Positions 1 to 5,952 of a stretch of DNA of 11,098 nt are shown here, piece by piece. Source of the stretch: Bacteroidales bacterium (lineage in GTDB: Bacteria; Bacteroidota; Bacteroidia; Bacteroidales; Muribaculaceae); contig SFGS01000066.1 in the NCBI GenBank assembly GCA_004557565.1, positions 1-11,098 of the forward strand, read 5' to 3'. A model generated the notes under the pieces. It worked only from the letters and a program-made list of their open reading frames with translations, was not told where the DNA came from and searched no databases. The position numbers and the translations under genes were made by a program. The first letter of the stretch is position 1; each line of letters opens with the position of its first letter.

Positions 1-263
1 AGGAAGCACCTATCCTATTGCTCTTCAAAATGTTAAATAAATATTAAATTACCAAAATCCCTTGGTTTACAACATAGAAGAACCGTCCCTTTGGTTTGTA
101 GTTTATGTGGTTTGCTTGAAATCAGATATGCCACAGCACTAACGACAGGTGCGAAGCACTGGCATTGACAAAAGGCTGTTTTTTATGTTTTTTGTTTCAG
201 TGCCCCCCAGTATTTATCCACTGAGTCAATTTGTCCACTAACCCAAACAGTTTTTCATAGCAT
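1..263. other. Intergenic left edge, no gene seen
   Basis: No convincing open reading frame begins, ends or crosses here. The stretch is AT-rich. It contains one copy of the 15-nt motif AGAACCGTCCCTTTG (79-93), followed by GTTTATGTG (101-109), which is shared with the hairpin at 4174-4234. It also has a small GTGC-GAA-GCAC hairpin near 150-160 and a run of T-rich sequence near 178-200. The gene to the left of the window is not visible, so I cannot say whether this is a 3' or a 5' region for it. Confidence 0.5.
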
Positions 264-306
264 AAAAAAATGAAGGCTGCCCTTGCTTCACCAGCAAGGG
301 CAGCCT
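264..306 (-). terminator. Rho-independent terminator of the meaB-nudix operon
   Basis: A perfect 14-bp stem (274-287 pairs with 293-306, arm AGGCTGCCCTTGCT) encloses a 5-nt loop. On the minus strand it is followed by a run of seven T (270-264). It begins 18 nt after the Nudix stop codon, so it ends the five-gene minus-strand operon. The stem is much longer than needed for termination and may also protect the 3' end of the mRNA; that last point is inference. Confidence 0.9.
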
Positions 307-324
307 CTATTTAATCCAAATCGG

Positions 325-762
325 TTATGTGGGATTGATGAGTTCTTGCACGTCGCGGAGCATTTCGGCGTGGTCGAACGCCAATGGGGGGAGTGCGTTG
401 ACGGGGAACCAGCGTGCCTCAGCCGCGTCGTCGGCAGCGGTGACGGCTGGTCGCTTGTCGAAATACGCCGCAAAGGCGATGGAGATAACGCGCTCGCGTG
501 GGTCGCGGTCGGGGCGAGTGTAGGCACCGATTTGCATCAGTTGGCCTGCCGCGATGCCAGTCTCCTCTCTGAGTTCACGCCTTGCGGCAGCTGGCGCGTC
601 CTCGTCGATTTTCATAAATCCGCCGGGGAAAGCCCAATGTCCCTTAAACGGCTCATTCTTGCGTTGCACCAGCAGCACGTGCATTTCGCCACCTTCGGGC
701 GAGAGTGCGATGCAGTCGGCAGTGACTGCCGGATGTGGATAGTCGTAAGTGTATTTCTTCAT
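325..762 (-). CDS. Nudix hydrolase (nucleoside diphosphate-X hydrolase)
   Basis: Predicted cytoplasmic Nudix pyrophosphohydrolase of 145 residues, a normal size for a single-domain family member. The full Nudix box GX5EX7REUXEEXGU is present at residues 48-70, reading GFMKIDE then REL-EE-GI, with the metal-binding glutamates E63, E66 and E67. The motif WAFPGGF just before it is typical. The N-terminal YPHPAVTADC and the segment RPDRDPRERVIS after the box resemble the subgroup annotated as ADP-ribose or 8-oxo-dGTP pyrophosphatases, but the substrate cannot be told from sequence. I chose the ATG at 762; the frame is open further upstream, but that extension would overlap the preceding lipoprotein gene. 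It starts 20 nt after the lipoprotein gene, making it the last gene of the operon, and is followed by a strong terminator. Upstream is A-rich sequence rather than a Shine-Dalgarno. Confidence 0.9.
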   Translation of the reverse strand: MKKYTYDYPHPAVTADCIALSPEGGEMHVLLVQRKNEPFKGHWAFPGGFMKIDEDAPAAARRELREETGIAAGQLMQIGAYTRPDRDPRERVISIAFAAYFDKRPAVTAADDAAEARWFPVNALPPLAFDHAEMLRDVQELINPT

Positions 763-782
763 ATTTTTTTCTATGCGGGGGA

Positions 783-1250
783 TTATCGTTCGTTCCAATA
801 GATTTCGTAAGAGGAATTGGTGGAAGGACGGTCGAGCACCACAGCCGTAAATGGGCAAATCGAGTACGACATTTTGCTGCCCTTGTCCACTTTGTAGTTG
901 AAAATGATGGCGTTGCCGTTTTGGAGCACACTCAGCGGATACATCTGCGTGTCGATGTCGGTAACGGGGCTCACCACCGCCAGCACAAACTGACGCTTGA
1001 AGTTGATGGGCGTGGGCTGGCCATTGCTGCCCATCACCGCCGCCTCACCGAAAATGGCGCGGAACTCGCTCTCGGTGTTGATCACCTTGCGGAGCAGTTT
1101 TTGTGGCACTGAGTTGTTTTTCACAAAGTAGTTGTTCACCTCCGTGAATGCGATGGGCGAAGCGTTTTGCTCCAATTCGCGTGTGATGGAGCAACTGCTC
1201 ACCACACAAGCCACAAGGAGGGCCACCATCAGTCTTACGAACCTTTTCAT
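783..1250 (-). CDS. Predicted lipoprotein of unknown function
   Basis: A 155-residue protein with a lipoprotein signal peptide: a basic start (MKRF), a hydrophobic core at residues 5-17, then VVSSC with the probable lipidated cysteine at C20. The mature part, SITRELEQNAS, lacks a clear run of acidic residues after the Cys, so surface export (the Bacteroidetes lipoprotein export signal) is not indicated and a periplasm-facing location is more likely. The remainder is a single globular domain of about 125 residues that looks rich in beta strands. I do not recognise the family; a weak resemblance in layout to small inhibitor-like or PrcB-like domains is not enough to name it. The ATG lies 4 nt past the meaB stop codon, so translation is probably coupled. 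It sits between a G-protein chaperone and a Nudix hydrolase, a context that gives no clear function. Confidence 0.8.
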   Translation of the reverse strand: MKRFVRLMVALLVACVVSSCSITRELEQNASPIAFTEVNNYFVKNNSVPQKLLRKVINTESEFRAIFGEAAVMGSNGQPTPINFKRQFVLAVVSPVTDIDTQMYPLSVLQNGNAIIFNYKVDKGSKMSYSICPFTAVVLDRPSTNSSYEIYWNER

Positions 1251-1254
1251 ATCA

Positions 1255-2394
1255 CTATTTCTGGGTTAAAGAGTCGAAGTAGAATTTCAGCACATCAGAT
1301 GCGGCGATAAACGACGATTGCTTGCTGCCGAGCACCATTTCCTGCTTGATTTTAAGCAGACGCTCAATTTCGGGATTGTTGTAGAAATGGCTCTTCAGAT
1401 GCTCGTTGATGGTTTCGTACATCCAATATTTTTCCTGCTGACGGCGCTTTTCCTCGAAGTAGCCGCTCTTGCGCACGGTTTCGAAATAAGCGTCGATCAT
1501 TTCCCACACCTTGTCGATGTTGTACCCATAGTAGCCCGAATAGGTGGTGACCTGTGGTGTCACGCCACTTGGTGGCATTGGGAAGAGGTGGAGCGCGTTG
1601 CGGAACTGGTTGGCGGCAAGGTTGGCGCGGTCCACATTGTCGCCGTCGCACTTGTTGATACAGATGCCATCAGCCATTTCCATAATGCCACGCTTGATGC
1701 CTTGCAGTTCATCGCCTGTGCCGGCGAGTTGAATCAGCAAGAAGAAGTCAACCATCGAGTGAACGGCGGTTTCGCTCTGGCCCACACCCACGGTCTCGAC
1801 AAAGATATTGTTGTAGCCGGCAGCCTCGCAGAGCACGATGGTTTCGCGCGTCTTGCGAGCCACACCGCCAAGCGATCCTGCCGAGGGTGAAGGACGAATG
1901 AATGCCTTGGGGTGTACGGAAAGTTTCTCCATACGCGTTTTGTCGCCGAGGATTGAGCCTTTTGAGCGTTCGCTACTTGGGTCAATCGCCAGCACCGCCA
2001 ACTTGTTGGCAGGGTCTTTTTCAAGCACATGCAAGCCAAACACGTCGATTGATGTGCTCTTACCTGCGCCTGGCACACCTGTGATGCCGATGCGCTTGCT
2101 ATTGCCGGTGTAAGGCAAACACTTCTCAATCACTTCCTGAGCAATCACTTGATGCTCTGGCACCAGACTCTCCACCAAAGTGACAGCCTGACCCAGCACC
2201 GAGAGGTTGCCCTTGCGAATGCCTTCCACGTAATCGGAAACCGATAGTTGCGGACGCTTTTTGCGACGCTTCATGTAGGGGTTGTTCATTGGTGGCATTT
2301 CAATGCCAGCATTCACTTGCAGTCCAGTGTATTGCGCATCGTTTTCGGGATGCTCAATTTGATGGTGGCCATCGTTTTGCTGATTGTTACTCAT
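1255..2394 (-). CDS. meaB: MeaB/ArgK-type GTPase, methylmalonyl-CoA mutase chaperone
   Basis: Cytoplasmic SIMIBI-class P-loop GTPase. In known members (MeaB, ArgK/YgfD, human MMAA) it binds methylmalonyl-CoA mutase, gates loading of adenosylcobalamin and protects the enzyme from inactivation. Motifs are complete: Walker A GVPGAGKST (106-114), the family signature LAIDPSS-RSKGSILGDKTRM (135-155), RPSPSAGSLGGVA (167-179), ETVGVGQSE (200-208) and the guanine-specificity motif NKCD (247-250). At 379 residues it is about 50 longer than well-known homologues of roughly 330. The excess is a polar N-terminal tail (1-50) rich in N, Q, H and P with a KRRKKR patch; an internal start at M33, M36 or M41 would bring it nearer the usual size. 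It starts 29 nt after a DUF1573 gene and is followed after 4 nt by a lipoprotein gene. No mutase gene is present in the window. Confidence 0.95.
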   Translation of the reverse strand: MSNNQQNDGHHQIEHPENDAQYTGLQVNAGIEMPPMNNPYMKRRKKRPQLSVSDYVEGIRKGNLSVLGQAVTLVESLVPEHQVIAQEVIEKCLPYTGNSKRIGITGVPGAGKSTSIDVFGLHVLEKDPANKLAVLAIDPSSERSKGSILGDKTRMEKLSVHPKAFIRPSPSAGSLGGVARKTRETIVLCEAAGYNNIFVETVGVGQSETAVHSMVDFFLLIQLAGTGDELQGIKRGIMEMADGICINKCDGDNVDRANLAANQFRNALHLFPMPPSGVTPQVTTYSGYYGYNIDKVWEMIDAYFETVRKSGYFEEKRRQQEKYWMYETINEHLKSHFYNNPEIERLLKIKQEMVLGSKQSSFIAASDVLKFYFDSLTQK

Positions 2395-2423
2395 GTCTTC
2401 TTATCTTTTTTTATTGTTTTTTC

Positions 2424-3515
2424 TTATTTCACAATGCCCACCAGGCGCAGTTGCGTCTGTGGGGTGTAGGGGTCGTTGGCGATGATGGTGAGCAGGGTGT
2501 TCACCACGCTATTGGCGCGCGCCGATGTGTCGAGCGTCACGCTCACGGTAGCCGACTGCCCTTTCTTCAACTCGTCGCGGTCGCTGGTGGCGGTGATGCC
2601 CTCCCCTTCCGGCACAAACAGCCTGCGCAGGCGAAGCACGTCTTTGCCACGGTTGGTGATGGAGAATGTGCGGGTCACAGGCTCGTTGGGGGCACAAGTC
2701 TCGAAGTCCACCTTGTCGGTCGAAACCTCAATCACCGGCGCATTGCGGCGCTGCTTTTCGGTCATGCGTGAGAAGTTCTCCTTCACTTGGAGCATCACGT
2801 TGAATTTGCCTTCGTATTGCTCGGTGCCGTGAAGCGAGTGCGCCGTCATCTTCACCGTATCGATGTTGAATCCCCATTGCGGCGCGCCAGCCGATGAGCA
2901 ATGCACCGATACGATAAATATGCCGCCCGGCTCAATGGTGTCGGGGAGCACGTTGCAAGAAATGTATTTCGAGTTGATGGCGGCGTGCACGAGCATCGTG
3001 TCGCTCGATGTGTTGTAGCCGCTGATGTAGGCGTTGCGTGAATTGCCCCTGAACACCTCGCCCAGGGGCATACTGGCAGAATTTAAGCGAATGGGGCCGA
3101 AACCGAACGGATAGCGCTCTGCCACGGTTTCGGCAGAGCCTATCACGCTGCCCTTCACGGTGAGCGTGGATTTGCGAGGCTTGCCATTGGTATATACATA
3201 CACCTTTTTCTCAAACGGCCCCGGTATGTCGCGTGTGCTGTAGGTGACCTGCACGCTGCCGGTGTCGCCCGGCTCAATGGCTTGGCGGGTGTATTCTGCC
3301 ACGGTGCAACCGCAATTCGACTGCACACGCGTAATCACCAAAGCCGAATCGCCACGATTCACCACTCGCATGGTGGTGCTTACTGATTTCAGGCTATCGC
3401 GAAACTTGCCGAAATCGTGGGTGGTCTCCAGCCACGACGGCACACTCTGCGCCGTAGCCGCAAGGCTTACGAGGCACAGTGCCCACAGCATCATATTTCG
3501 CTTCAGCGTCGTCAT
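2424..3515 (-). CDS. Secreted multi-domain DUF1573 protein
   Basis: A 363-residue exported protein. Residues 1-22 form a signal peptide (hydrophobic 9-22, ending ATA before Q23). Residues about 30-125 are a canonical DUF1573 Ig-like domain: THDFGKF near the start, then the hallmark NCGCT (cysteines 68 and 70) and a closing TVKGSVIG. Two further Ig-like or ASH-like beta-sandwich segments follow (about 135-250 and 265-363). The last has the same VDFETCAPNEP-TRTFSITNRG layout and ends in LRLVGIVK but lacks the CGC motif. DUF1573 proteins are very common in Bacteroidetes and their function is not established. Its ATG overlaps the TGA of the upstream DUF1573 gene (ATGA, 3512-3515), so the two are probably translationally coupled. 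The upstream ATG was preferred over M8 and M9 because of that overlap. Confidence 0.88.
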   Translation of the reverse strand: MTTLKRNMMLWALCLVSLAATAQSVPSWLETTHDFGKFRDSLKSVSTTMRVVNRGDSALVITRVQSNCGCTVAEYTRQAIEPGDTGSVQVTYSTRDIPGPFEKKVYVYTNGKPRKSTLTVKGSVIGSAETVAERYPFGFGPIRLNSASMPLGEVFRGNSRNAYISGYNTSSDTMLVHAAINSKYISCNVLPDTIEPGGIFIVSVHCSSAGAPQWGFNIDTVKMTAHSLHGTEQYEGKFNVMLQVKENFSRMTEKQRRNAPVIEVSTDKVDFETCAPNEPVTRTFSITNRGKDVLRLRRLFVPEGEGITATSDRDELKKGQSATVSVTLDTSARANSVVNTLLTIIANDPYTPQTQLRLVGIVK

Positions 3516-3889
3516 TTTCTTGGAATAATCGTGCCACGAATGGTCAGCGTGGTGCGACCTTCATCGCCACTGGTTTTCACCTTTACAGGCTTCATAAAGG
3601 CACCCGAACGCCCTGCGGGATTGAATGTGACCTTGATTTTTGCCGTTTTGCCCGGCTTGATGGGCTTGGTGGGAAATTCGGGACGAGTGCAGCCACACGA
3701 AGTCACCACCTGCATAATCACCAAAGGCTTGTCGCCAGTGTTTTTAAGTTCAAACGTATGCGACACCGCCCCTTTAGCCTCCTTGATGTAGCCAAAGTCG
3801 TGTTCCTTTACCTTATAGGTGGCGTGGCCCTGCGCAAAAGCCGCAAGGCAAACAAAGGCAGCCACCATCACAGTGAAAATCTTCTTCAT
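3512..3889 (-). CDS. Small secreted DUF1573 protein
   Basis: A 125-residue exported single-domain DUF1573 protein. The signal peptide MKKIFTVMVAAFVCLAAFA ends at A19 before Q20. The mature part is one Ig-like domain: EHDFGYI (29-35), FELKNTGDKPLVI (46-58), TSCGCT with cysteines 65 and 67, PIKPGKTAKIKVTFNP, and the closing LTIRGTI. The spaced cysteine pair is the family hallmark, but whether it forms a disulfide or binds a ligand is unknown. The frame extends upstream to an ATG at 3907, but MKK at 3889 gives a normal signal peptide and is preferred. It is the first gene of the five-gene operon and overlaps the next, larger DUF1573 gene by 4 nt. Its first domain and that of the neighbour share the HDFG and CGCT layout, which suggests an old duplication followed by domain addition. 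Confidence 0.88.
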   Translation of the reverse strand: MKKIFTVMVAAFVCLAAFAQGHATYKVKEHDFGYIKEAKGAVSHTFELKNTGDKPLVIMQVVTSCGCTRPEFPTKPIKPGKTAKIKVTFNPAGRSGAFMKPVKVKTSGDEGRTTLTIRGTIIPRK

Positions 3890-3952
3890 AGCACCAAAAA
3901 AAAACATTTAGAAGCCCCAGGCAAAATCATTCCCAAATAAATTGAAAAAAAC

Positions 3953-3977
3953 GTAGGGACATGCCTTGGCATGTTTC
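3953..3977. repeat. GTAGGGAC-type repeat palindrome (solo copy)
   Basis: GTAGGGAC is followed by a palindrome: GGGACATGC (3956-3964) pairs with GCATGTTTC (3969-3977) around a 4-nt loop CTTG, with two G-T wobbles. It shares its opening GTAGGGAC and its design (short stem, 4-nt loop) with the pair at 10879-10905 and 10945-10971, so it belongs to the same dispersed family. It would lie in the 5' leader of the DUF1573-meaB operon. Confidence 0.6.
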
Positions 3978-4050
3978 AACTGCCACACCAGCAACAGTTT
4001 TCCAACTCATTCAAAAACAAAGCCAAAACGGGCTCGTATCATCTAAACAA

Positions 4051-4066
4051 CAAAAGTACAAAAATA
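4051..4066 (-). promoter_or_regulatory. Candidate promoter boxes for the DUF1573-meaB operon
   Basis: Two adjacent matches to the Bacteroidetes -7 consensus TAnnTTTG lie on the minus strand: TATTTTTG (4066-4059) and TACTTTTG (4058-4051). No TTTG -33 box is seen at 19-21 nt upstream of either. The region is A-rich, so chance matches are possible. Confidence 0.35.
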
Positions 4067-4173
4067 AATCCTAACAGATATATAACCTTTGTTAATTCTA
4101 CGTAACCACCCCAAAAACCCCACCTTCCCCTTCTCCCTCTCCCAAAAAAAACATCCATTCACCTCATCTTAGC

Positions 4174-4234
4174 CACATAGACAAAAAAACACCATCAAAA
4201 GAACCGTCCCTTTGATGGTGTTTTTGTTTATGTG
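4174..4234 (-). terminator. Long hairpin terminator with conserved loop
   Basis: CACCATCAAA (4190-4199) pairs perfectly with TTTGATGGTG (4211-4220). The stem extends through A5/T5 and, after a 2-nt bulge, up to CACATAG/TTTATGTG. The 11-nt loop AGAACCGTCCC recurs near position 79. On the minus strand the descending arm gives a T-run (4189-4183), so it can terminate the phosphatase transcript, whose stop codon is 39 nt away. The plus strand also has T5, so it may act in both directions. Confidence 0.75.
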
Positions 4235-4272
4235 TATCTATATCAGTCGGTTATCACCTGATGATTGATGGG

Positions 4273-5571
4273 TTATTTTTCGGGGATTTCCACTTGTGGC
4301 TCGTCGGCGAGTTTTTGTTCGAAGTAGGCTTTCACCTCGTCCCAGTTGTAGTATGGGCCTGTCACTGGCTTCACTGCTTCGGGGAGGGAGGCTTCGTGCT
4401 CGTTGAGCAAGAATTTCACGAGGATTGGCGAGCCTGCCTTGCGGAAGAAAATCCATTGCACGTTGGCAGCCATCGGGAACACCTTGTAGCTCTGCCACTT
4501 GTCGGTCAGCGACGCGAGGTCGGCAGTGCTGTAGTCCATATTGTTAAGCCCCATCAGGCACACCAGTGGAAGCACCACGCTCTCGTGGCCGAAACGGAGG
4601 GTTGCGCAGTTTTTGCCATCCAAAATCGCCTTGTCGGCAGTGGTGATGAAGTTGCGCAAAAGGTTGGCCTCCATGTATGGCATACGGTTTTTGGTGAGTG
4701 GAGTGGAACCAGCCCAGAAATACCAGCGAATGTTGTTATACTCCCAAACTTTCAAACGGTCTTCCTCGCTGAAAAGGTTGTAGAGGTCCACATTCTCAAA
4801 TTGGTGATGGCTCTGCATGTTGCCCACCACATCAAAGAGGTCGAGCATAAACTTCTGTGGCTTTTTCACATTCGCGATCGCCCACTTGCTATCGGTGAAC
4901 AGGGTGCGGAACAATCGCTTTGGCTGGAGATATTTATCCTTCAACGCCTTTTCTTGAGTCTTATACGCAGTGCTGCGCAAGCGTTTTGCCATAGGGTCGT
5001 CGTAGTTCATGAAGTACATGTCGTGCTCCGATGCATCGGTGGTGATGCGGAGTTGTGGATTGAAGCCCTTGAGGGTGGTCACAGCGTTTTGCATCGAGAG
5101 AATGCAACGAATCACAACTGTGGAACGCGCATCTACGGCAGCATCGCCGGCAAACACTTCAGGATAGTTCTTATACATGCGAGTGGCAATGCGCTGGTGC
5201 TGCTCTGCACCGATGTCGCTCAGTTCGCCCAAACGCTTGTACGACGCAGCGTCCACCTCTTTGAGGGTAGCCAAAGCGGCCTTACCACGAGCCGAGAGTT
5301 TGCCCACAGAGTCGGCTTTAGAGAGGATGGCAACGGTGGAACTGTACTGCTTAGGGTCGATGAGCCAACGGCTGCCATGACGGCCATAATGGTCGATATA
5401 GAATGGCGTATATCCCTCTGGCGCAGCGGTAAGCGCTGGCAAATTCTGGTCGGGATAGGCATAATAATTGTTGGCTGCTTGCTTGTAATTAGCCTTAAAG
5501 TCTTCACGTGTGCCAGCATTGGCCATCACCGCCAATGCGAGTCCAAGGATTAGGAATAATGATTTTCTCAT
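4273..5571 (-). CDS. Secreted histidine-type (branch 2) phosphatase, possibly MINPP-like
   Basis: A 432-residue protein with a Sec signal peptide (hydrophobic 4-17, likely cleavage after ANA at 19) and no lipobox, so it is predicted periplasmic or secreted. RHGSR at 64-68 in the context YGRHGSRW is the histidine phosphatase catalytic motif, with H65 the probable phospho-acceptor. FGHESVVLPL around H329-E330 supplies the second active-site histidine and proton donor. An HE rather than HD at this site, the length, and a gut-type host fit the MINPP or phytase side of the family (Bacteroides MINPP is about 425 residues), but the exact substrate is inference. The Pro that often follows RHGxR is Trp here. 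The ATG at 5571 is chosen because it yields the signal peptide; the open frame upstream would add 46 residues and cover the promoter. It is monocistronic, with its own promoter and terminator. Confidence 0.85.
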   Translation of the reverse strand: MRKSLFLILGLALAVMANAGTREDFKANYKQAANNYYAYPDQNLPALTAAPEGYTPFYIDHYGRHGSRWLIDPKQYSSTVAILSKADSVGKLSARGKAALATLKEVDAASYKRLGELSDIGAEQHQRIATRMYKNYPEVFAGDAAVDARSTVVIRCILSMQNAVTTLKGFNPQLRITTDASEHDMYFMNYDDPMAKRLRSTAYKTQEKALKDKYLQPKRLFRTLFTDSKWAIANVKKPQKFMLDLFDVVGNMQSHHQFENVDLYNLFSEEDRLKVWEYNNIRWYFWAGSTPLTKNRMPYMEANLLRNFITTADKAILDGKNCATLRFGHESVVLPLVCLMGLNNMDYSTADLASLTDKWQSYKVFPMAANVQWIFFRKAGSPILVKFLLNEHEASLPEAVKPVTGPYYNWDEVKAYFEQKLADEPQVEIPEK

Positions 5572-5603
5572 AATTGCTGATTTAATATTGATTTTTTCAC
5601 TTG

Positions 5604-5634
5604 CAAATTTACCGAAAGAAAAGCACATAATCAA
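5604..5634 (-). promoter_or_regulatory. Promoter of the phosphatase gene
   Basis: On the minus strand, CTTG (TTG at 5634-5632) is separated by 20 nt from TAAATTTG (5611-5604), an exact match to the Bacteroidetes -7 consensus TAnnTTTG with correct spacing. It predicts a start near 5598 and a leader of about 27 nt before the ATG at 5571. This supports the shorter start. Confidence 0.7.
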
Positions 5635-5726
5635 GTATGCCACAAAAAACCACCACGCCCCACCCCACACATACAGCACTTTCAAGCAGTGACGGCTTAA
5701 AAAACGCACGATTTTGCCAATTCTTA

Positions 5727-5757
5727 GTTGCTAATTAAAAAAATATTGCTAACTTTG
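5727..5757 (+). promoter_or_regulatory. Promoter of tRNA-Leu
   Basis: GTTG (5727-5730) lies 19 nt before TAACTTTG (5750-5757), an exact TAnnTTTG -7 box. The predicted start is about 7 nt upstream of the tRNA 5' end. It diverges from the phosphatase promoter about 115 nt away. Confidence 0.75.
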
Positions 5758-5769
5758 CATTCGCAAAAT

Positions 5770-5850
5770 GCCCAAGTGGCGGAATGGTAGACGCGCACGT
5801 TTCAGGTGCGTGTGCCGCAAGGCGTGAAGGTTCGAGTCCTTTCTTGGGCA
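5770..5850 (+). tRNA. tRNA-Leu (anticodon CAG)
   Basis: An 81-nt class II tRNA. The acceptor stem GCCCAAG (5770-5776) pairs fully with CTTGGGC, followed by discriminator A (5850). The D arm contains AATGGTAGACGC. The anticodon stem CACGT/GCGTG, closed by one T-G wobble, carries the loop TTCAGGT, giving anticodon CAG, which reads CUG. A long variable arm GCC-GCAA-GGC confirms the Leu class. The T arm is GAAGG-TTCGAGT-CCTTT. The 3' CCA is not encoded (the sequence continues CCCCAA), so it must be added after transcription. It is the only plus-strand gene here and is flanked by a promoter and a terminator. Confidence 0.96.
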
Positions 5851-5855
5851 CCCCA

Positions 5856-5896
5856 AAAGACTGAAAATCATCAGATTTCCAGTCTTTTTTTATTTT
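5856..5896 (+). terminator. Terminator of tRNA-Leu
   Basis: AAAGACTG (5856-5863) pairs with CAGTCTTT (5880-5887). An inner AAATC/GATTT extension closes on a 4-nt loop ATCA, with one mismatch. A T-rich tail follows on the plus strand. It begins 6 nt after the tRNA. The ATPase gene converges on it from the right and may also use it. Confidence 0.85.
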
Positions 5897-5952
5897 CATA
5901 GTAACAGACCATTCTACTACCCTATTGCTATTACAGCAAAGAATATTATACA

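Larger units (their letters stand above)
3890..4272. other. Intergenic: operon leader, repeat hairpin, terminator
   Basis: This gene-free AT-rich stretch separates the phosphatase from the DUF1573-meaB operon. It holds, from right to left, the phosphatase terminator hairpin (4174-4234), a C-rich low-complexity segment (about 4105-4150), two candidate -7 boxes (4051-4066) and a GTAGGGAC-type palindrome (3953-3977). If the boxes are used, the DUF1573 mRNA has a leader of about 155 nt containing that palindrome. Confidence 0.6.

Noticed and set aside
283..801. A 172-codon plus-strand frame over the Nudix gene
   Set aside because: Antisense shadow of a gene with a perfect Nudix box; it also begins inside the terminator stem.
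4261..5553. A 430-codon open frame on the plus strand
   Set aside because: It is exactly antisense to the phosphatase, which has a signal peptide, catalytic motifs, a promoter and a terminator. The plus-strand product has no recognisable motif.
5572..5709. Longer phosphatase with 46 extra N-terminal residues
   Set aside because: It would bury the signal peptide internally and span an exact promoter match at 5604-5634.
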